Source of the DNA: Zymobacter sp047495495
Lineage (GTDB): Bacteria; Pseudomonadota; Gammaproteobacteria; Pseudomonadales; Halomonadaceae
Reading direction: 5' to 3'
Length of the DNA stretch: 64,000 nt
NCBI RefSeq assembly: GCF_047495495.1
Contig: NZ_CP179930.1
Span: forward strand, 1,240,001 to 1,304,000
In this document: positions 44,334-52,860 of the stretch, piece by piece
Layout of the letters: every line of letters begins with the position of its first letter
Position numbering within the stretch: the stretch's first letter is position 1
The notes under the pieces: generated by a model
Database searches by the model: none
Told to the model about the DNA's origin: nothing
The model's input: only the letters and a program-made list of their open reading frames with translations
Program-made: the position numbers and the translations under genes

Positions 44334-45776
44334 TCAGGCGTCGCTTGTCTGAGCGCCTGCCTGGGCATGATAGCGCTGCATGTCCTTGCGGATAGTGTGG
44401 CGCAGGCGAAGACCCAGCAATACTGCTGCAACGGTTAGACCGACAGTCATGCCTACCCAGTAGCCGTAGACCCCCCACGGTGCACTGATGCCATGCTTGG
44501 CTAGCGCCACCCCAATCACCATGCCTACTGCCCAGTAGGACAGCACCGTGATGTACATCACGATACGGTTATCCTTGTAGCCGCGTAGGATAGCGCTCAT
44601 GGTGGCCTGCAGTGCATCCGACAGCTGGAACAACATCCCCAGCAACATGAGATGAAGTGCTAGGGTCAGCACTTCGATATCGGTGGTAAATATTCCCAGC
44701 AGCTGGCGGCCGAAGATCAGTAGGAACAGGTCATTGATGACGGCGATGCCAACGGCCATGGCAATACCCAGTAGTGCCGTACGGCGAGCAAGCTGCGGCT
44801 GTTGCAGTCCACGGTAGGTGCTGACCTTGATCATGACCGCTATCCCGAACGACATCGGTGTCATAAACATCAATGCAATCAGCTGAGTGGTGATCTCGTG
44901 GGCGGCCACAACCTGAGCACCAAGCGGTGCGCAGAGCAGTGCCACCATCGTGAACAGCGTCGCTTCTGCCAGCACGGAAACGCCCAATGGCAGACAGGTG
45001 CGCAGCAGTTCGCTGATTCTCGCCCAGTGAGGAGCGATAGGGCGCTGCCAGAGGCGCACTTCACGATAGATGCGGTGACGCATCGTATACAGCAGCATGG
45101 CGAACATGATCAGCCAATACGTGATGGCTGACGCAATCCCACAGCCCTGCGCGCCGTGCGCAGGAATGTTGCGTGCCCACTGTGGCACTGCGAACGGTAG
45201 GGCATCAAGCACCGTACCCCCGTGGATCATCAGGTAGGTGAGCGGCACGTCAATGATGATAGCCATGACGTTGAAGATCAGGTTCGGGCGCGTATGGTTC
45301 AATCCGTTGCTGTAGGCCAGCAACAGCAGGTACCCCATAAGTGCCGGCAATCCGATCAACAGCGCATAGATATAGCGCTCGCCAGCCTCTGCCAGTGCGG
45401 GTGGCGCATCGAACAGGGCCATCAGTCCCGGTGTAGCCCACCACAGCAGCAGGGTTACGCCGCCCCCCAACGCCAGCGTGATCCAGATCATCTGCCACAT
45501 GTCATGGCGTGTCTTGTCCGGCTGACGTGCGCCAAAATGGTGAGCAATGACCGAGGTGAGACCAGAAAAGCTCCCTGCGATCAGCAGGAACATCGGCACC
45601 CACAGTGCCACCCCCACCGATACCGCAGCCTGATCCAGTGTGCTGTAGTGCCCGATCATGCTGATGCTGATCAGACTGATCGCCATCTGTGCTATTTCGG
45701 CTCCCCAGATCGGTAACGCCAATCGCGTCAGCGACCAGATCAGCGATCGGCGCGAGAGCTCGTGAGAAGATGACAT
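44334..45776 (-). CDS. MATE family multidrug efflux transporter (NorM type)
   Basis: Cation-coupled exporter of drugs or metabolites in the inner membrane. 480 residues with about twelve hydrophobic segments and the twofold MATE pattern: LALPIWGAEIAQMAI in the first half and LPLGVSVLAEATLFTM in the second, plus Asn/Gly-rich GLNHTRPNLIFN. ATG at 45776 with AGGAG seven bases upstream is preferred; the frame is open for another 60 codons to 45956 without a credible site. Convergent with tusA. Confidence 0.92.
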   Translation of the reverse strand: MSSSHELSRRSLIWSLTRLALPIWGAEIAQMAISLISISMIGHYSTLDQAAVSVGVALWVPMFLLIAGSFSGLTSVIAHHFGARQPDKTRHDMWQMIWITLALGGGVTLLLWWATPGLMALFDAPPALAEAGERYIYALLIGLPALMGYLLLLAYSNGLNHTRPNLIFNVMAIIIDVPLTYLMIHGGTVLDALPFAVPQWARNIPAHGAQGCGIASAITYWLIMFAMLLYTMRHRIYREVRLWQRPIAPHWARISELLRTCLPLGVSVLAEATLFTMVALLCAPLGAQVVAAHEITTQLIALMFMTPMSFGIAVMIKVSTYRGLQQPQLARRTALLGIAMAVGIAVINDLFLLIFGRQLLGIFTTDIEVLTLALHLMLLGMLFQLSDALQATMSAILRGYKDNRIVMYITVLSYWAVGMVIGVALAKHGISAPWGVYGYWVGMTVGLTVAAVLLGLRLRHTIRKDMQRYHAQAGAQTSDA

Positions 45777-45943
45777 GGACGCTCCTGTGTAATGAAAACG
45801 GTCTGAGAATGAATCTACATGATACGTGATCTTGAGCGATCGCAGTGCATTGTACTGCGTCAATTTGACGGGATTGCGTAGGCTTGATGTAGACACGGTA
45901 TACTGCCGCATCTCTTCTTCCATGGATAAGTGAATAGGTAGCC

Positions 45944-46528
45944 ATGACGGTTTCAATGTCCACCGACCGACCCGACGCAGACAACCCTTCTACCTTGATT
46001 GGACTGTTCAATGCGCTGTTCATGCCCACCATGCGCACGGAATTGGTGCGGGGAGCGGACGAGCCGCTGTATCGGCCAGCTGATGCTGACTGCGCTACTC
46101 ATCGCATCATCTTTGCGCGAGGGTACTTTTCCAGCGCGCTTCATGAAATCAGCCACTGGTGCATTGCAGGATACGAACGCCGCCAGCGCGAAGATTATGG
46201 GTACTGGTATATACCTGATGGGCGCAATGCCGACCAGCAGCAGGCGTTCGAGCAGGTCGAGGTTAAACCGCAGGCCGTCGAGTGCTTGCTGGCAGAGGCA
46301 TGCGACCGCGTATTCCACGTCAGTGTCGACAACCTTGAGGGCGATGTCGAAGTGGATCGCGACGCCTTTACTCAGAAGGTTAGCGCACAGGCAGAACAGT
46401 ACCGCAAGCAAGGTTTGCCACCTCGTGCTGAAGTGCTGTTTCATGCCTTTAAAGACTTTTATATCAATGGGTTATGTCTTGAAGATGTGGTGGGGAAACA
46501 GATGCCTGTCATCAAGACATTGCGGTGA
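45944..46528 (+). CDS. epmC: Elongation factor P hydroxylase EpmC
   Basis: Hydroxylates the beta-lysylated lysine of EF-P, last step of EF-P maturation. 194 residues, near the E. coli length of 182. Metal-binding HEISHWCIAG, then YGYWYIPDGRNADQQQAFEQVEVKPQA split over the fold, and VSVDNLEGD, closely follow YfcM/EpmC. ATG at 45944 with AGGT upstream. It is the last chromosomal gene before the prophage remnant. Confidence 0.94.
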   Translation: MTVSMSTDRPDADNPSTLIGLFNALFMPTMRTELVRGADEPLYRPADADCATHRIIFARGYFSSALHEISHWCIAGYERRQREDYGYWYIPDGRNADQQQAFEQVEVKPQAVECLLAEACDRVFHVSVDNLEGDVEVDRDAFTQKVSAQAEQYRKQGLPPRAEVLFHAFKDFYINGLCLEDVVGKQMPVIKTLR

Positions 46529-46691
46529 AATGAAGGGGAGAATGGATACAGAATGCATGCCGTACTTCAATAGCATGCTAATTAAAAATCGAGTATTTAG
46601 CGCATATTGAGCATATTGTGGTCACAATCTGGTCACACTGTGTTTGCATCTGACAGGACGCTTCCGAGCCAAAACTCGAAAGCGCCTTGGT

Positions 46692-46717
46692 ACAAAAAAG
46701 CCCCGACAGAGCGGGGC
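46692..46717 (-). terminator. Intrinsic terminator at the left end of the prophage remnant
   Basis: GCCCCG/CGGGGC with loop CTCTGT; on the minus strand followed by six Ts. It ends the leftward phage transcript. Confidence 0.88.
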
Positions 46718-46762
46718 GGTCATTCTGGCTTGGCAGGCCACTCAATATCGGTGGCTGTCACT

Positions 46763-47494
46763 TCAAGCTCTCGTAGTTCCTTCCGAGAAGTCGATGCCGT
46801 TGATGACCACCTTGCCGGTGTAGGCGGACTGCGGGCTGACGACATTGAACGCCTGCTGGGCATTGACGGTTATGGTCTGGGCGGTGGTGGTGATCATCTG
46901 GGCGTGCGTGGTTATGGTCTGGGTCTGCGTTGTGACCGATTTGGTCGCATTGATCACCATCTCATCACCGTTGAAGGTCAGGCTAGGGGCATTGATCGTT
47001 ACGGCCGTAGGCGAGTGAATCTCGATGCCCTTTGACGTGAACTTGATGTATTGCTGCGGTTCGCCGTTGAGCAGCCCGCCGATATAGAGCGCTTGGTCGA
47101 GCGAGTAACGGCGATCCGATCCCGGGGGCGCTTCGGCCTTGGTGCTCTTCACGTTAGAGATGTCGCGATCAGCGATCACAGCAATGCCGATGTCGCCCAC
47201 ATGCGGATCAATAACGATCGCGTTACTGCCACCCTGCAGGCGAAAAAAAGGCACGTTATAGAGCGTGCCGTGGGAGTAGAGCTTGCCGTGTGGGTCTTTC
47301 GCCATCACCAGCGGCTTGAGGTCGACGCAGCCAGCATCAGGATCGCCGCTGCCATTCTCATCTCTCACCGCGACCACCTGCACCAGTGTTACGGTACGGT
47401 GCTTGCCGATGATGCGGTCGATGATGAAATCGAAGTCGGCCTTCATTGAGGCACGTGCCGCTTCAGGGCGGCCGTAGGGAGCAGTGTTAGTCAT
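46763..47494 (-). CDS. Phage baseplate spike protein (Gp138/gpV-like)
   Basis: Membrane-puncturing spike of a contractile-tail phage. 243 residues: N-terminal OB-fold-type region of the phage Gp138 family (VTLVQVVAVRDENGS, VDLKPLVMAKDP), LYNVPFFRLQGGSNAIVIDPHVGD, then a beta-helix-like segment of TQTQTITTHAQMITTTAQT repeats. In intact relatives the chain ends in a His-rich apex (THTHGG type) after INGIDF; here INGIDF is followed by only five unrelated residues, so the tip appears truncated. The ATG overlaps the end of the upstream hub gene by 8 bases. No later tail genes remain downstream. Confidence 0.75.
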   Translation of the reverse strand: MTNTAPYGRPEAARASMKADFDFIIDRIIGKHRTVTLVQVVAVRDENGSGDPDAGCVDLKPLVMAKDPHGKLYSHGTLYNVPFFRLQGGSNAIVIDPHVGDIGIAVIADRDISNVKSTKAEAPPGSDRRYSLDQALYIGGLLNGEPQQYIKFTSKGIEIHSPTAVTINAPSLTFNGDEMVINATKSVTTQTQTITTHAQMITTTAQTITVNAQQAFNVVSPQSAYTGKVVINGIDFSEGTTRA

Positions 47495-48372
47495 GGCGTC
47501 CGTTCAGGTGTAGGCCTTCTTTGTTGGCATAAAAGTGCGTCGACCACTCTCCATCTGGAGCATCGCATGAGATGCGGTGCTGCACGGTGTGGACGTTGAA
47601 CTCACCGTTGGCTTGCGGTACGAACGTCGAGAGATTGACCTTGCCGCCTGCCTTGATGGCTGGGTTGAAGAGGGTGTTAGCGGCAATGCCACCTGAGGCA
47701 AAAGCGGGATAGCCAATCAGTCCTGTTTCGGGCGATACCTCAATGGGGGTAGAGGACGTGATGCCGTTATAGGGCGAGATGGTCACCGTGTTCGAGTTCA
47801 TGATGCAGGCAATGCCCGCCGCGCGAGCCAAGTCATGAATCTGCTCAATAGCAGAGCCTTCCACACAGACATCGCGCAATACCGTGGTCACGCCATCGTT
47901 GACGAATGCCCAGCCGATCTCGTTGGCGAGGGCCTCAATCAGCGGTGCCACCTCGATGAGCCGTTGGCGGCACCCGTTGCAGGCCTTCTAAGAAACCGGC
48001 CGTAGCCTCAAGCGAGAGTGAAACGTTGGGCTGAGCCGAATAGTCAGCGTAGGCGGTGTGTATCGAGCCTGAATAAATCTCATCCAGCCTGCCCGGTTCA
48101 CCGCTACTCGTCTCGTATCCGGCAAGAACGCAAATGGTGTTCTTGGCGACGATGTCGGTGCGTATGCCCAGCGTCGACAGTTTGTTCATGACCTCGGGTT
48201 GTATGCCATAGATACGCATGGAGAGGGTGTCGCTGGAATACCATGAGATATCGGTAATCTCGGCCATTGTACGATAGCCCTCCAAGACCACATCGCGCTC
48301 CTTGCTGCCGTCGAACTCATCACTCTCAGTAGATAGGCTGATACGAGTGACGATTTTACGTTTTTTGAGCAT
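47487..48372 (-). pseudogene. Phage baseplate hub-like gene, frameshifted
   Basis: Two minus-strand frames join into one protein. 48372-47935 encodes about 145 residues ending in SLEATAGFLEGLQRVPPTAHRGG; 47951-47487 continues with VAPLIEALANEIGWAFVNDGV. The first frame runs out exactly where the second begins, about 47945-47955, which points to a one-base indel. The pattern (hub domain, then hydrophobic VAPLIEALA, then C-terminal NLSTFVPQANGEFNVHTVQHRI) and the position upstream of a spike gene fit gp44/late-control-D-like hubs. A GTG at 47951 could allow re-initiation, so a split functional gene is not fully excluded. Confidence 0.7.
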
Positions 48373-48386
48373 AGGAATTCCCGATA

Positions 48387-48412
48387 ATAAAAAAGCCTGC
48401 ACTGGGCAGGCT
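48387..48412 (-). terminator. Intrinsic terminator of the lipoprotein gene
   Basis: GCCTGC/GCAGGC stem around CCAGT, six Ts behind it on the minus strand, just before the hub gene start. Confidence 0.85.
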
Positions 48413-48489
48413 TTGGATAAGCAAGATATATAATATGGTCATATGCTATATATTATTAGCGCTTCGCTATATTTTATAGAAAATAACAT

Positions 48490-48981
48490 TTATTTCATAA
48501 ATGTGTATGTTATGCTCAACATAGGAGTATTATTTTCTAAAATACTATTAAATTTTGCAAAGGACGCTAGTCGTTGATTGCTTCTTTCGGGATCGTAATA
48601 GCTACAGTAATAGGTGCGACCACCATATTCATTTTCTTTATCAACACGCTGGCAGTTGGCAACTTGGTTGAGATAATTTTCAACTTTTTCTATATTTTCT
48701 TTTCCAGAATAAGCGGCCGATATTTCACTTAACTTTCCGTCTTTAAAGGAAAATGAGTAAGAGTTTTTAGATTGAGCTACATCTGCATCTATTTTATCTG
48801 CTTTAGCTATAGTTTCATTCTTGGAAAAAATAGAAGGCCTTTCATTTACTAGTTGTACGCGCGAACGTACATCTTCTATTGTCATCCCCGTTTTGAAGCC
48901 CCAAGGCTCATCTTTTTTCGGCCCATGAGAGCATGCAGATAACATTACTCCTGCGAAAGCTATTACAAATAATTTCTTCAT
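48490..48981 (-). CDS. Hypothetical lipoprotein (prophage cargo)
   Basis: 163 residues, not assigned to a family. N-terminal lipoprotein signal with lipobox LSAC at about 14-17 and Ser at +2, which favours outer-membrane localisation. The mature part is hydrophilic, Lys/Glu/Asn-rich, with a possible pair of cysteines in ANCQRVD and YYCSYYD. The gene is much more AT-rich than the phage genes on each side and has its own terminator, as expected of a moron. Might modify the cell surface or exclude superinfection; that is inference. Confidence 0.7.
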   Translation of the reverse strand: MKKLFVIAFAGVMLSACSHGPKKDEPWGFKTGMTIEDVRSRVQLVNERPSIFSKNETIAKADKIDADVAQSKNSYSFSFKDGKLSEISAAYSGKENIEKVENYLNQVANCQRVDKENEYGGRTYYCSYYDPERSNQRLASFAKFNSILENNTPMLSITYTFMK

Positions 48982-49054
48982 CCCTGCCTCTAGAACTGTG
49001 AAGTGAAAGAAAGGGAATATTATAACTCATTGTAAAGCCTAGGTTAACTACTGG

Positions 49055-49289
49055 TTACTTATACAAGTATGCCAGCAACCACCGCTTCCCAAAGCCTGTG
49101 TAATTCGCATCATCACTACCATGCGTATCAACAAACAACAGCTCGCCTTCAAAGGGGAGATACGCGTGCCGTGTCAGGCCGATGCGGTCCCGTGCCAGCG
49201 CGCCCAGCACGACAGCTTCACCGTTTACATACAGATTTCGGCAGCCCATTGGCGCTGACGTACCCAGCACGGATGTGACCCAGCGCGTG
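49055..49289 (-). pseudogene. Fragment of a phage baseplate-region gene
   Basis: C-terminal-like segment ending LYVNGEAVVLGALARDRIGL, RHAYLPFEGELLFVDTHGSDD, YTGFGKRWLLAYLYK. It reads in a frame different from the preceding levansucrase-like frame, and has no start of its own. Position immediately upstream of the hub (with the lipoprotein inserted between) suggests a baseplate or tail gene whose 5' part was replaced. Family not recognised with certainty. Confidence 0.5.
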
Positions 49290-50008
49290 GAAGCCTGCGC
49301 CCGTATTCGCTTCGAATGCCAGATAACGCTTACCTGTGCGCTTGTCCTTATAGAGGAACGGGTCACGCATGCAGTTATTTTCGGTCTGATCGGAACCGAC
49401 GCCGACACGGTGGCGGGTCGGCCACTTCGCTTCACGCTCAGATGCTTGCGCAGGCGTTTCGTAGAAGTAGCCGTTAGGCTCGCATACACCGCCCATCAGG
49501 GCATGATAGGTCGGCGCTTCGATCGTCAGCTTATCGCCTTCGACAGTGACTTCCTGAATTGCCGTAGCAAGACGCTGACCGGTCTGCCACACACCGTCGA
49601 TAAGGTGTAGAACGTCTGCAGCTTGCCATCGGCACGCAGGATCGTAGAGCCGGACCACTCGCGAATGTCGTCGTACAGCTTGTGGTCGCCGTACAGGAAA
49701 CCGCCTGCCACATAGTGCTCGCCATCGGCCCTGTAGAAGTACGCGATGCGCTCGCCATTGTCGAAGCCATTGGCAACCGGACGTACCAAAGCGATCAGTA
49801 CGCGGAAGCCATTCACGTCAGCGACGAAGCCATCTTCATCACGCACAAGCCAGTTGTCCCATGCCTGATAGCCCGGCATGAGCTGTTTCAGCTTGTCCGG
49901 ATCAAAGGCGGGAAAGGTGTTGCCGTTGGTGGCGCGAATGCCGCGCGCATTCTTCACCGTCCAGTGACTGGTGTGGATCTGTTTTGTCTTATTGGTCTTG
50001 GTGTTCAT
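49290..50008 (-). pseudogene. Truncated, frameshifted levansucrase (GH68)
   Basis: GH68 enzymes split sucrose and build levan. The nucleophile region YQAWDNWLVRDEDG, then VNGFRVLIALV, IAYFYRADGEHYVAGGFL, EWSGSTILRADGKLQTFYT and the transition-state Asp in MRDPFLYKD are recognisable. A frameshift near 49603 separates the first about 135 residues (ATG 50008) from the rest. The chain stops making family sense after AFEANTG at about 49296, so the half with the general acid/base Glu is missing. No signal peptide. It abuts phage baseplate debris. Interpretation as a dead gene is firm; how it came to lie in the prophage is unknown. Confidence 0.75.
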
Positions 50009-50115
50009 ATGCATCTCATTGCACAGATACAAAAACACGCGCACGAGGGCGGGTGACAGGCAGCCCTGTGCCGCGTGTTTTTTGCTACGCTTAACTAAGA
50101 TAAAAAGAGAAAAAT

Positions 50116-50217
50116 ATGGATAAAATTATTGCAGCAGGTATTTCAGGAATCGTTTCCTTGATAGTTGCAGTGTTTAGTCTTTTAATTGCTCCATATATAA
50201 AAAATTATGCCGAATAG
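50116..50217 (+). CDS. Small single-helix membrane protein (33 aa)
   Basis: MDKIIAAG start followed by one clear hydrophobic helix (GIVSLIVAVFSLLIAPYI) and a short polar end. Preceded by a purine-rich AAGAGA. In the +2 frame immediately after, 50214-50327 encodes a protein-like stretch (FIATQVERFMGWDEKG and onwards), so this may be the N-terminus of a longer gene broken by a frameshift. AT-rich. Unrecognised. Confidence 0.45.
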   Translation: MDKIIAAGISGIVSLIVAVFSLLIAPYIKNYAE

Positions 50218-50371
50218 ACTTTATTGCGACTCAGGTAGAAAGATTTATGGGGTGGGATGAAAAAGGCTCATATCATAATATTAGTATTAATGATGCGTTC
50301 AAAGAAATAAAATGGCATAATTCTTAAAATAATTTAAAAAATATTTTTTCAAATTTTATTTAGATAAGGAA

Positions 50372-50587
50372 ATGAACGAAATACTTGATGATTATATCGA
50401 AAAAATTAATCTCGCCTTTTTAAAAAGAAAAGAAGATTTTGAACAAAAAATTTGTGATGCAAGTGATCAGGATGATGTAGATAATGCATATTCGTCTGTA
50501 ATATTTTATCAGCATAGTGCAGCAGAAGAGACATTAAAAGCTATAGATTTAGCTAGGAATAAAAAATTCTTTTTATTTAAAAAATGA
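50372..50587 (+). CDS. Small hypothetical protein (71 aa), AT-rich
   Basis: Begins MNEILDDYIEKINLAF with AAGGA five bases upstream; predicted wholly helical and charged, ending in a Lys/Phe-rich tail. Not recognised. Opposite strand to the phage genes and strongly AT-rich, like other cargo here. Could be a small antitoxin or regulator, but nothing shows it. Confidence 0.5.
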   Translation: MNEILDDYIEKINLAFLKRKEDFEQKICDASDQDDVDNAYSSVIFYQHSAAEETLKAIDLARNKKFFLFKK

Positions 50588-50591
50588 AAAG

Positions 50592-50947
50592 CTAATTCCG
50601 CTTGCTCCAACGCTCAATTATCCCGCTTAACTCTCCTGAGAGAGTACCGCGAAGCCAGTCGACACCGAGGAATGACACGCCCGCACCAATCGACACAGCG
50701 AGATACAGGTTCATGCCGAAGTAATCGAGCAGCGGGAAAACGGCGAGGGTGAGCGTTCCGCATAGACAAGCTTCCAGTACGAGTGCAGAAACTTACCACC
50801 ACTTACGAGTGCTCGAAGAACGGCAATGACGAATGAAAGCATCGTGGCCATAACATGTGGCCGGATGTTTTCCTGCCATAGGGTCAGTCGAATATGCTCC
50901 AGCGCGTCAGCAATGACACGCCAGAAACCGGGGTCATTTGAGGGCAT
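50592..50947 (-). pseudogene. Phage holin gene, frameshifted
   Basis: Start at 50947, beginning MPSNDPGFWRVIADALEHI, with a hydrophobic stretch PHVMATMLSFVIAVLRALV. A shift near 50770-50785 moves the frame; the remainder reads CGTLTLAVFPLLDYFG, then LYLAVSIGAGVSFLGVDWL and ends SGIIERWSKRN. Three membrane helices and the C-terminal pattern fit lambda-type (class I) holins. One base indel explains the split. No endolysin gene adjoins it. Confidence 0.7.
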
Positions 50948-50993
50948 GACGTTTTCTGGAGTTGGTTGTAGGTGGCCTTCACCCGCCCGGCGC

Positions 50994-51122
50994 GCGGATG
51001 CTGAATCTACTGTTATGCGGGGAGGCCGAGAGGATGGCTCAGAGGTTGCAGCGCTGAAGCGCTTTTCGCGGCATGAACCAGATACGAAAAAGCCCCGCCG
51101 ATTAGAGCGAGGCTTTTGTTAA
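50994..51122 (-). repeat. Terminator-bearing duplicated segment, copy A
   Basis: About 130 bases homologous to 52177-52303: both share TGAATCTACT, then CTTTTCGCGGCATGA and CCAGATACGAAAAA, ending in a GCC(C/T)CGCCGATTAG hairpin. On the minus strand each follows a cargo gene (the CPBP gene here) and provides its terminator (51115-51090). Confidence 0.8.
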
Positions 51123-51138
51123 GAGGCAGATTAGAGCC

Positions 51139-51804
51139 TCACGGGAGTAGCAGCCCTGAAACTGTGGCTAATGCATTTGCTAAGAAATGCAGAAAAATAG
51201 GCAACCCTACTCCGCCGCTACGTATTCTTGCCCAAATATAAATAAGGCCTAGGGTGGTTAACTGTAGAGATATGATGAAGTTTTCATACTGGCGATGCAT
51301 TAATGAATAAATAGTAGAAATAACAATTGCGGAAGCTATCATGCCCCATTTTTTCTCTAAGGGGAATGCATTAGCCATATATCCCCTAAAAATAAGCTCT
51401 TCTTCTATAGGTCCCAGCACTAATATAGTCAGAAACATTGGGATAACATAAGGCCAGGGGGTATACACTACTGATTTTGCCCACTCATTTTGGTGGCCGC
51501 TCAACAGAAACGTGCAAACATGACCTGCTAAATATATAAGAAAAACCGATGCTATCGGGAGAAAAGATTTTTTGCTAAAGACCACGCCTATTTTTATTTT
51601 TATAGAAAGTTTATTATATAAAGGCATGATTATAATCAGTAGTGCCAATCCTGATAGGTACTGACAAAAAACGATATTTGCCATTTGGGATAAGTGTAGG
51701 TATATATAATGGTCCGTTACTAAACGCGTGATTACCCAAATTACAGGAATTATGATCCCAAGCACTACTGCGGTGAGCTTTGAACGCCAAGAGGCCCGTT
51801 CCAT
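51139..51804 (-). CDS. CPBP-family intramembrane metalloprotease
   Basis: 221 residues, about eight membrane helices. CPBP/Abi motif 1 GPIEEELIFRGYM (EExxxR), motif 2 region SLMHRQYENF with His, motif 3 FLHFLANALA with His and Asn. Bacterial members act in bacteriocin self-immunity or prenyl-protein-like processing; some Abi proteins protect against phage. ATG at 51804 with AAGGA seven bases upstream (frame open to 51843). AT-rich cargo flanked by duplicated phage sequence. Confidence 0.85.
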   Translation of the reverse strand: MERASWRSKLTAVVLGIIIPVIWVITRLVTDHYIYLHLSQMANIVFCQYLSGLALLIIIMPLYNKLSIKIKIGVVFSKKSFLPIASVFLIYLAGHVCTFLLSGHQNEWAKSVVYTPWPYVIPMFLTILVLGPIEEELIFRGYMANAFPLEKKWGMIASAIVISTIYSLMHRQYENFIISLQLTTLGLIYIWARIRSGGVGLPIFLHFLANALATVSGLLLP

Positions 51805-51957
51805 AAATGTATCCTTGTGCAGCATTAAAAATGAAAACTGCACAATTTATACTAGGAAGAGAGTAGGAGCAACTTTAATTGCTTTGGGGCTGTTTTGTTA
51901 GAAGATGTGGCAAGATAGCAAAAGCCTTACTTTAGACCGGAAAAACATGCAAGCGCT

Positions 51958-52165
51958 TTATGTAGCTAACTCACTGTTTATTTTGACGATGATTGTCGAT
52001 ATGGGTTTCAAAGCGTCATCTTCAAGATCAGACAGGGGAAACGCGAGCAATTTGCAGTCATCGCGGCATAGCTTGTTCCACAAGTTGTAATCAAACTCTA
52101 CGCCGCACCACCCGAGCCGCCATATCACCACATACTTCGGTCCCATTCAGCAACGCATCGACTGT
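51958..52165 (-). pseudogene. Duplicate 3' end of the Q-position phage gene
   Basis: QSMRC, stop, MGPKYVV then WCGVEFDYNLWNKLC and SELAT at the end. It aligns in frame with the 3' end of the gene at 53574-54086 and its read-through (QSMRCADWGPKHVAA, stop, CESWCGM, ending NNSLACCDNFAA). Only the terminal part is present, so it is a remnant created by duplication around the cargo site. Confidence 0.65.
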
Positions 52166-52176
52166 TAATTGCTTGC

Positions 52177-52303
52177 ACTGTGCGCGAATACTGAATCTAC
52201 TATGCGAGAGGGGAATCTCAGAGGCGCAGCGGTGCCGGAATGCTTTTCGCGGCATGAGCCAGATACGAAAAAAGCCTCGCCGATTAGGGCGAAGCTTTTA
52301 GGA
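52177..52303 (-). repeat. Terminator-bearing duplicated segment, copy B
   Basis: Homologue of 50994-51122. On the minus strand it lies downstream of the L,D-transpeptidase/partner operon and supplies the hairpin GCTTCGCCCTAATCGGCGAGGC followed by TTTTTT (52294-52266, arms with one mismatch). Confidence 0.8.
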
Positions 52304-52416
52304 GTCTATCGTGCTTCAATTACAACTGCGGCACTGTACGAATATCGTACATTTTGCTCGACAAAACTGCAACCCTGTTAAGAGTCAGGAGAGCGGTGTG
52401 CTTTGAACGTTAACAA

Positions 52417-52851
52417 TCAGTTTGTTCCGTTGTAAGAATCGATAGCGAGCTTTTCAACTTTTTTGCAGAACCCAGACATATTTTCTGGGCAAGAATTTTT
52501 TGATATCTCATTGATTTTTAGCAAATCATCTTCATCGGCACTGCTGTTTATATTATATAATACGAATGATTCAAACTCTGGTGTGTTCTTGAATATGGGG
52601 ATTAGCTTGGAAGTTTCATCCCAATGAGTGGCGAGTCTTTTTACCACTGCGTCTGTAACACCTTCGCCAAAATATCCATCCATGCATTCTCCATAGTTTT
52701 TATAATAATAGTAAATGTTGTCCCAGCTATCATATAGATTGTCTAGCAATAGATCGGCTTTGCTATAAGCAGGACATGCATCAGCGCTAGCCTGATGAGA
52801 TGCAAAAAGAGAAAATAGCATGATGGCAGCAATTCGAATTGCATTCTTCAT
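52417..52851 (-). CDS. Secreted protein, candidate immunity partner
   Basis: 144 residues from the ATG at 52851. Signal peptide about 1-23 (KNAIRIAAIMLFSLFASHQASA) giving a periplasmic mature protein starting DACPAY. The mature part is helical and acidic with four or more Cys (CPAY, YGECMDGYF, NSCPEN, GFCKKV), suggesting disulfides. The gene directly follows the L,D-transpeptidase-fold gene (the stop TAG is abutted by an alternate GTG start at 52860), so they are co-translated. A periplasmic partner of a peptidoglycan-active protein is the layout of effector-immunity pairs; family not identified, function inferred. Confidence 0.7.
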   Translation of the reverse strand: MKNAIRIAAIMLFSLFASHQASADACPAYSKADLLLDNLYDSWDNIYYYYKNYGECMDGYFGEGVTDAVVKRLATHWDETSKLIPIFKNTPEFESFVLYNINSSADEDDLLKINEISKNSCPENMSGFCKKVEKLAIDSYNGTN

Positions 52852-52860
52852 ATTATGCAC

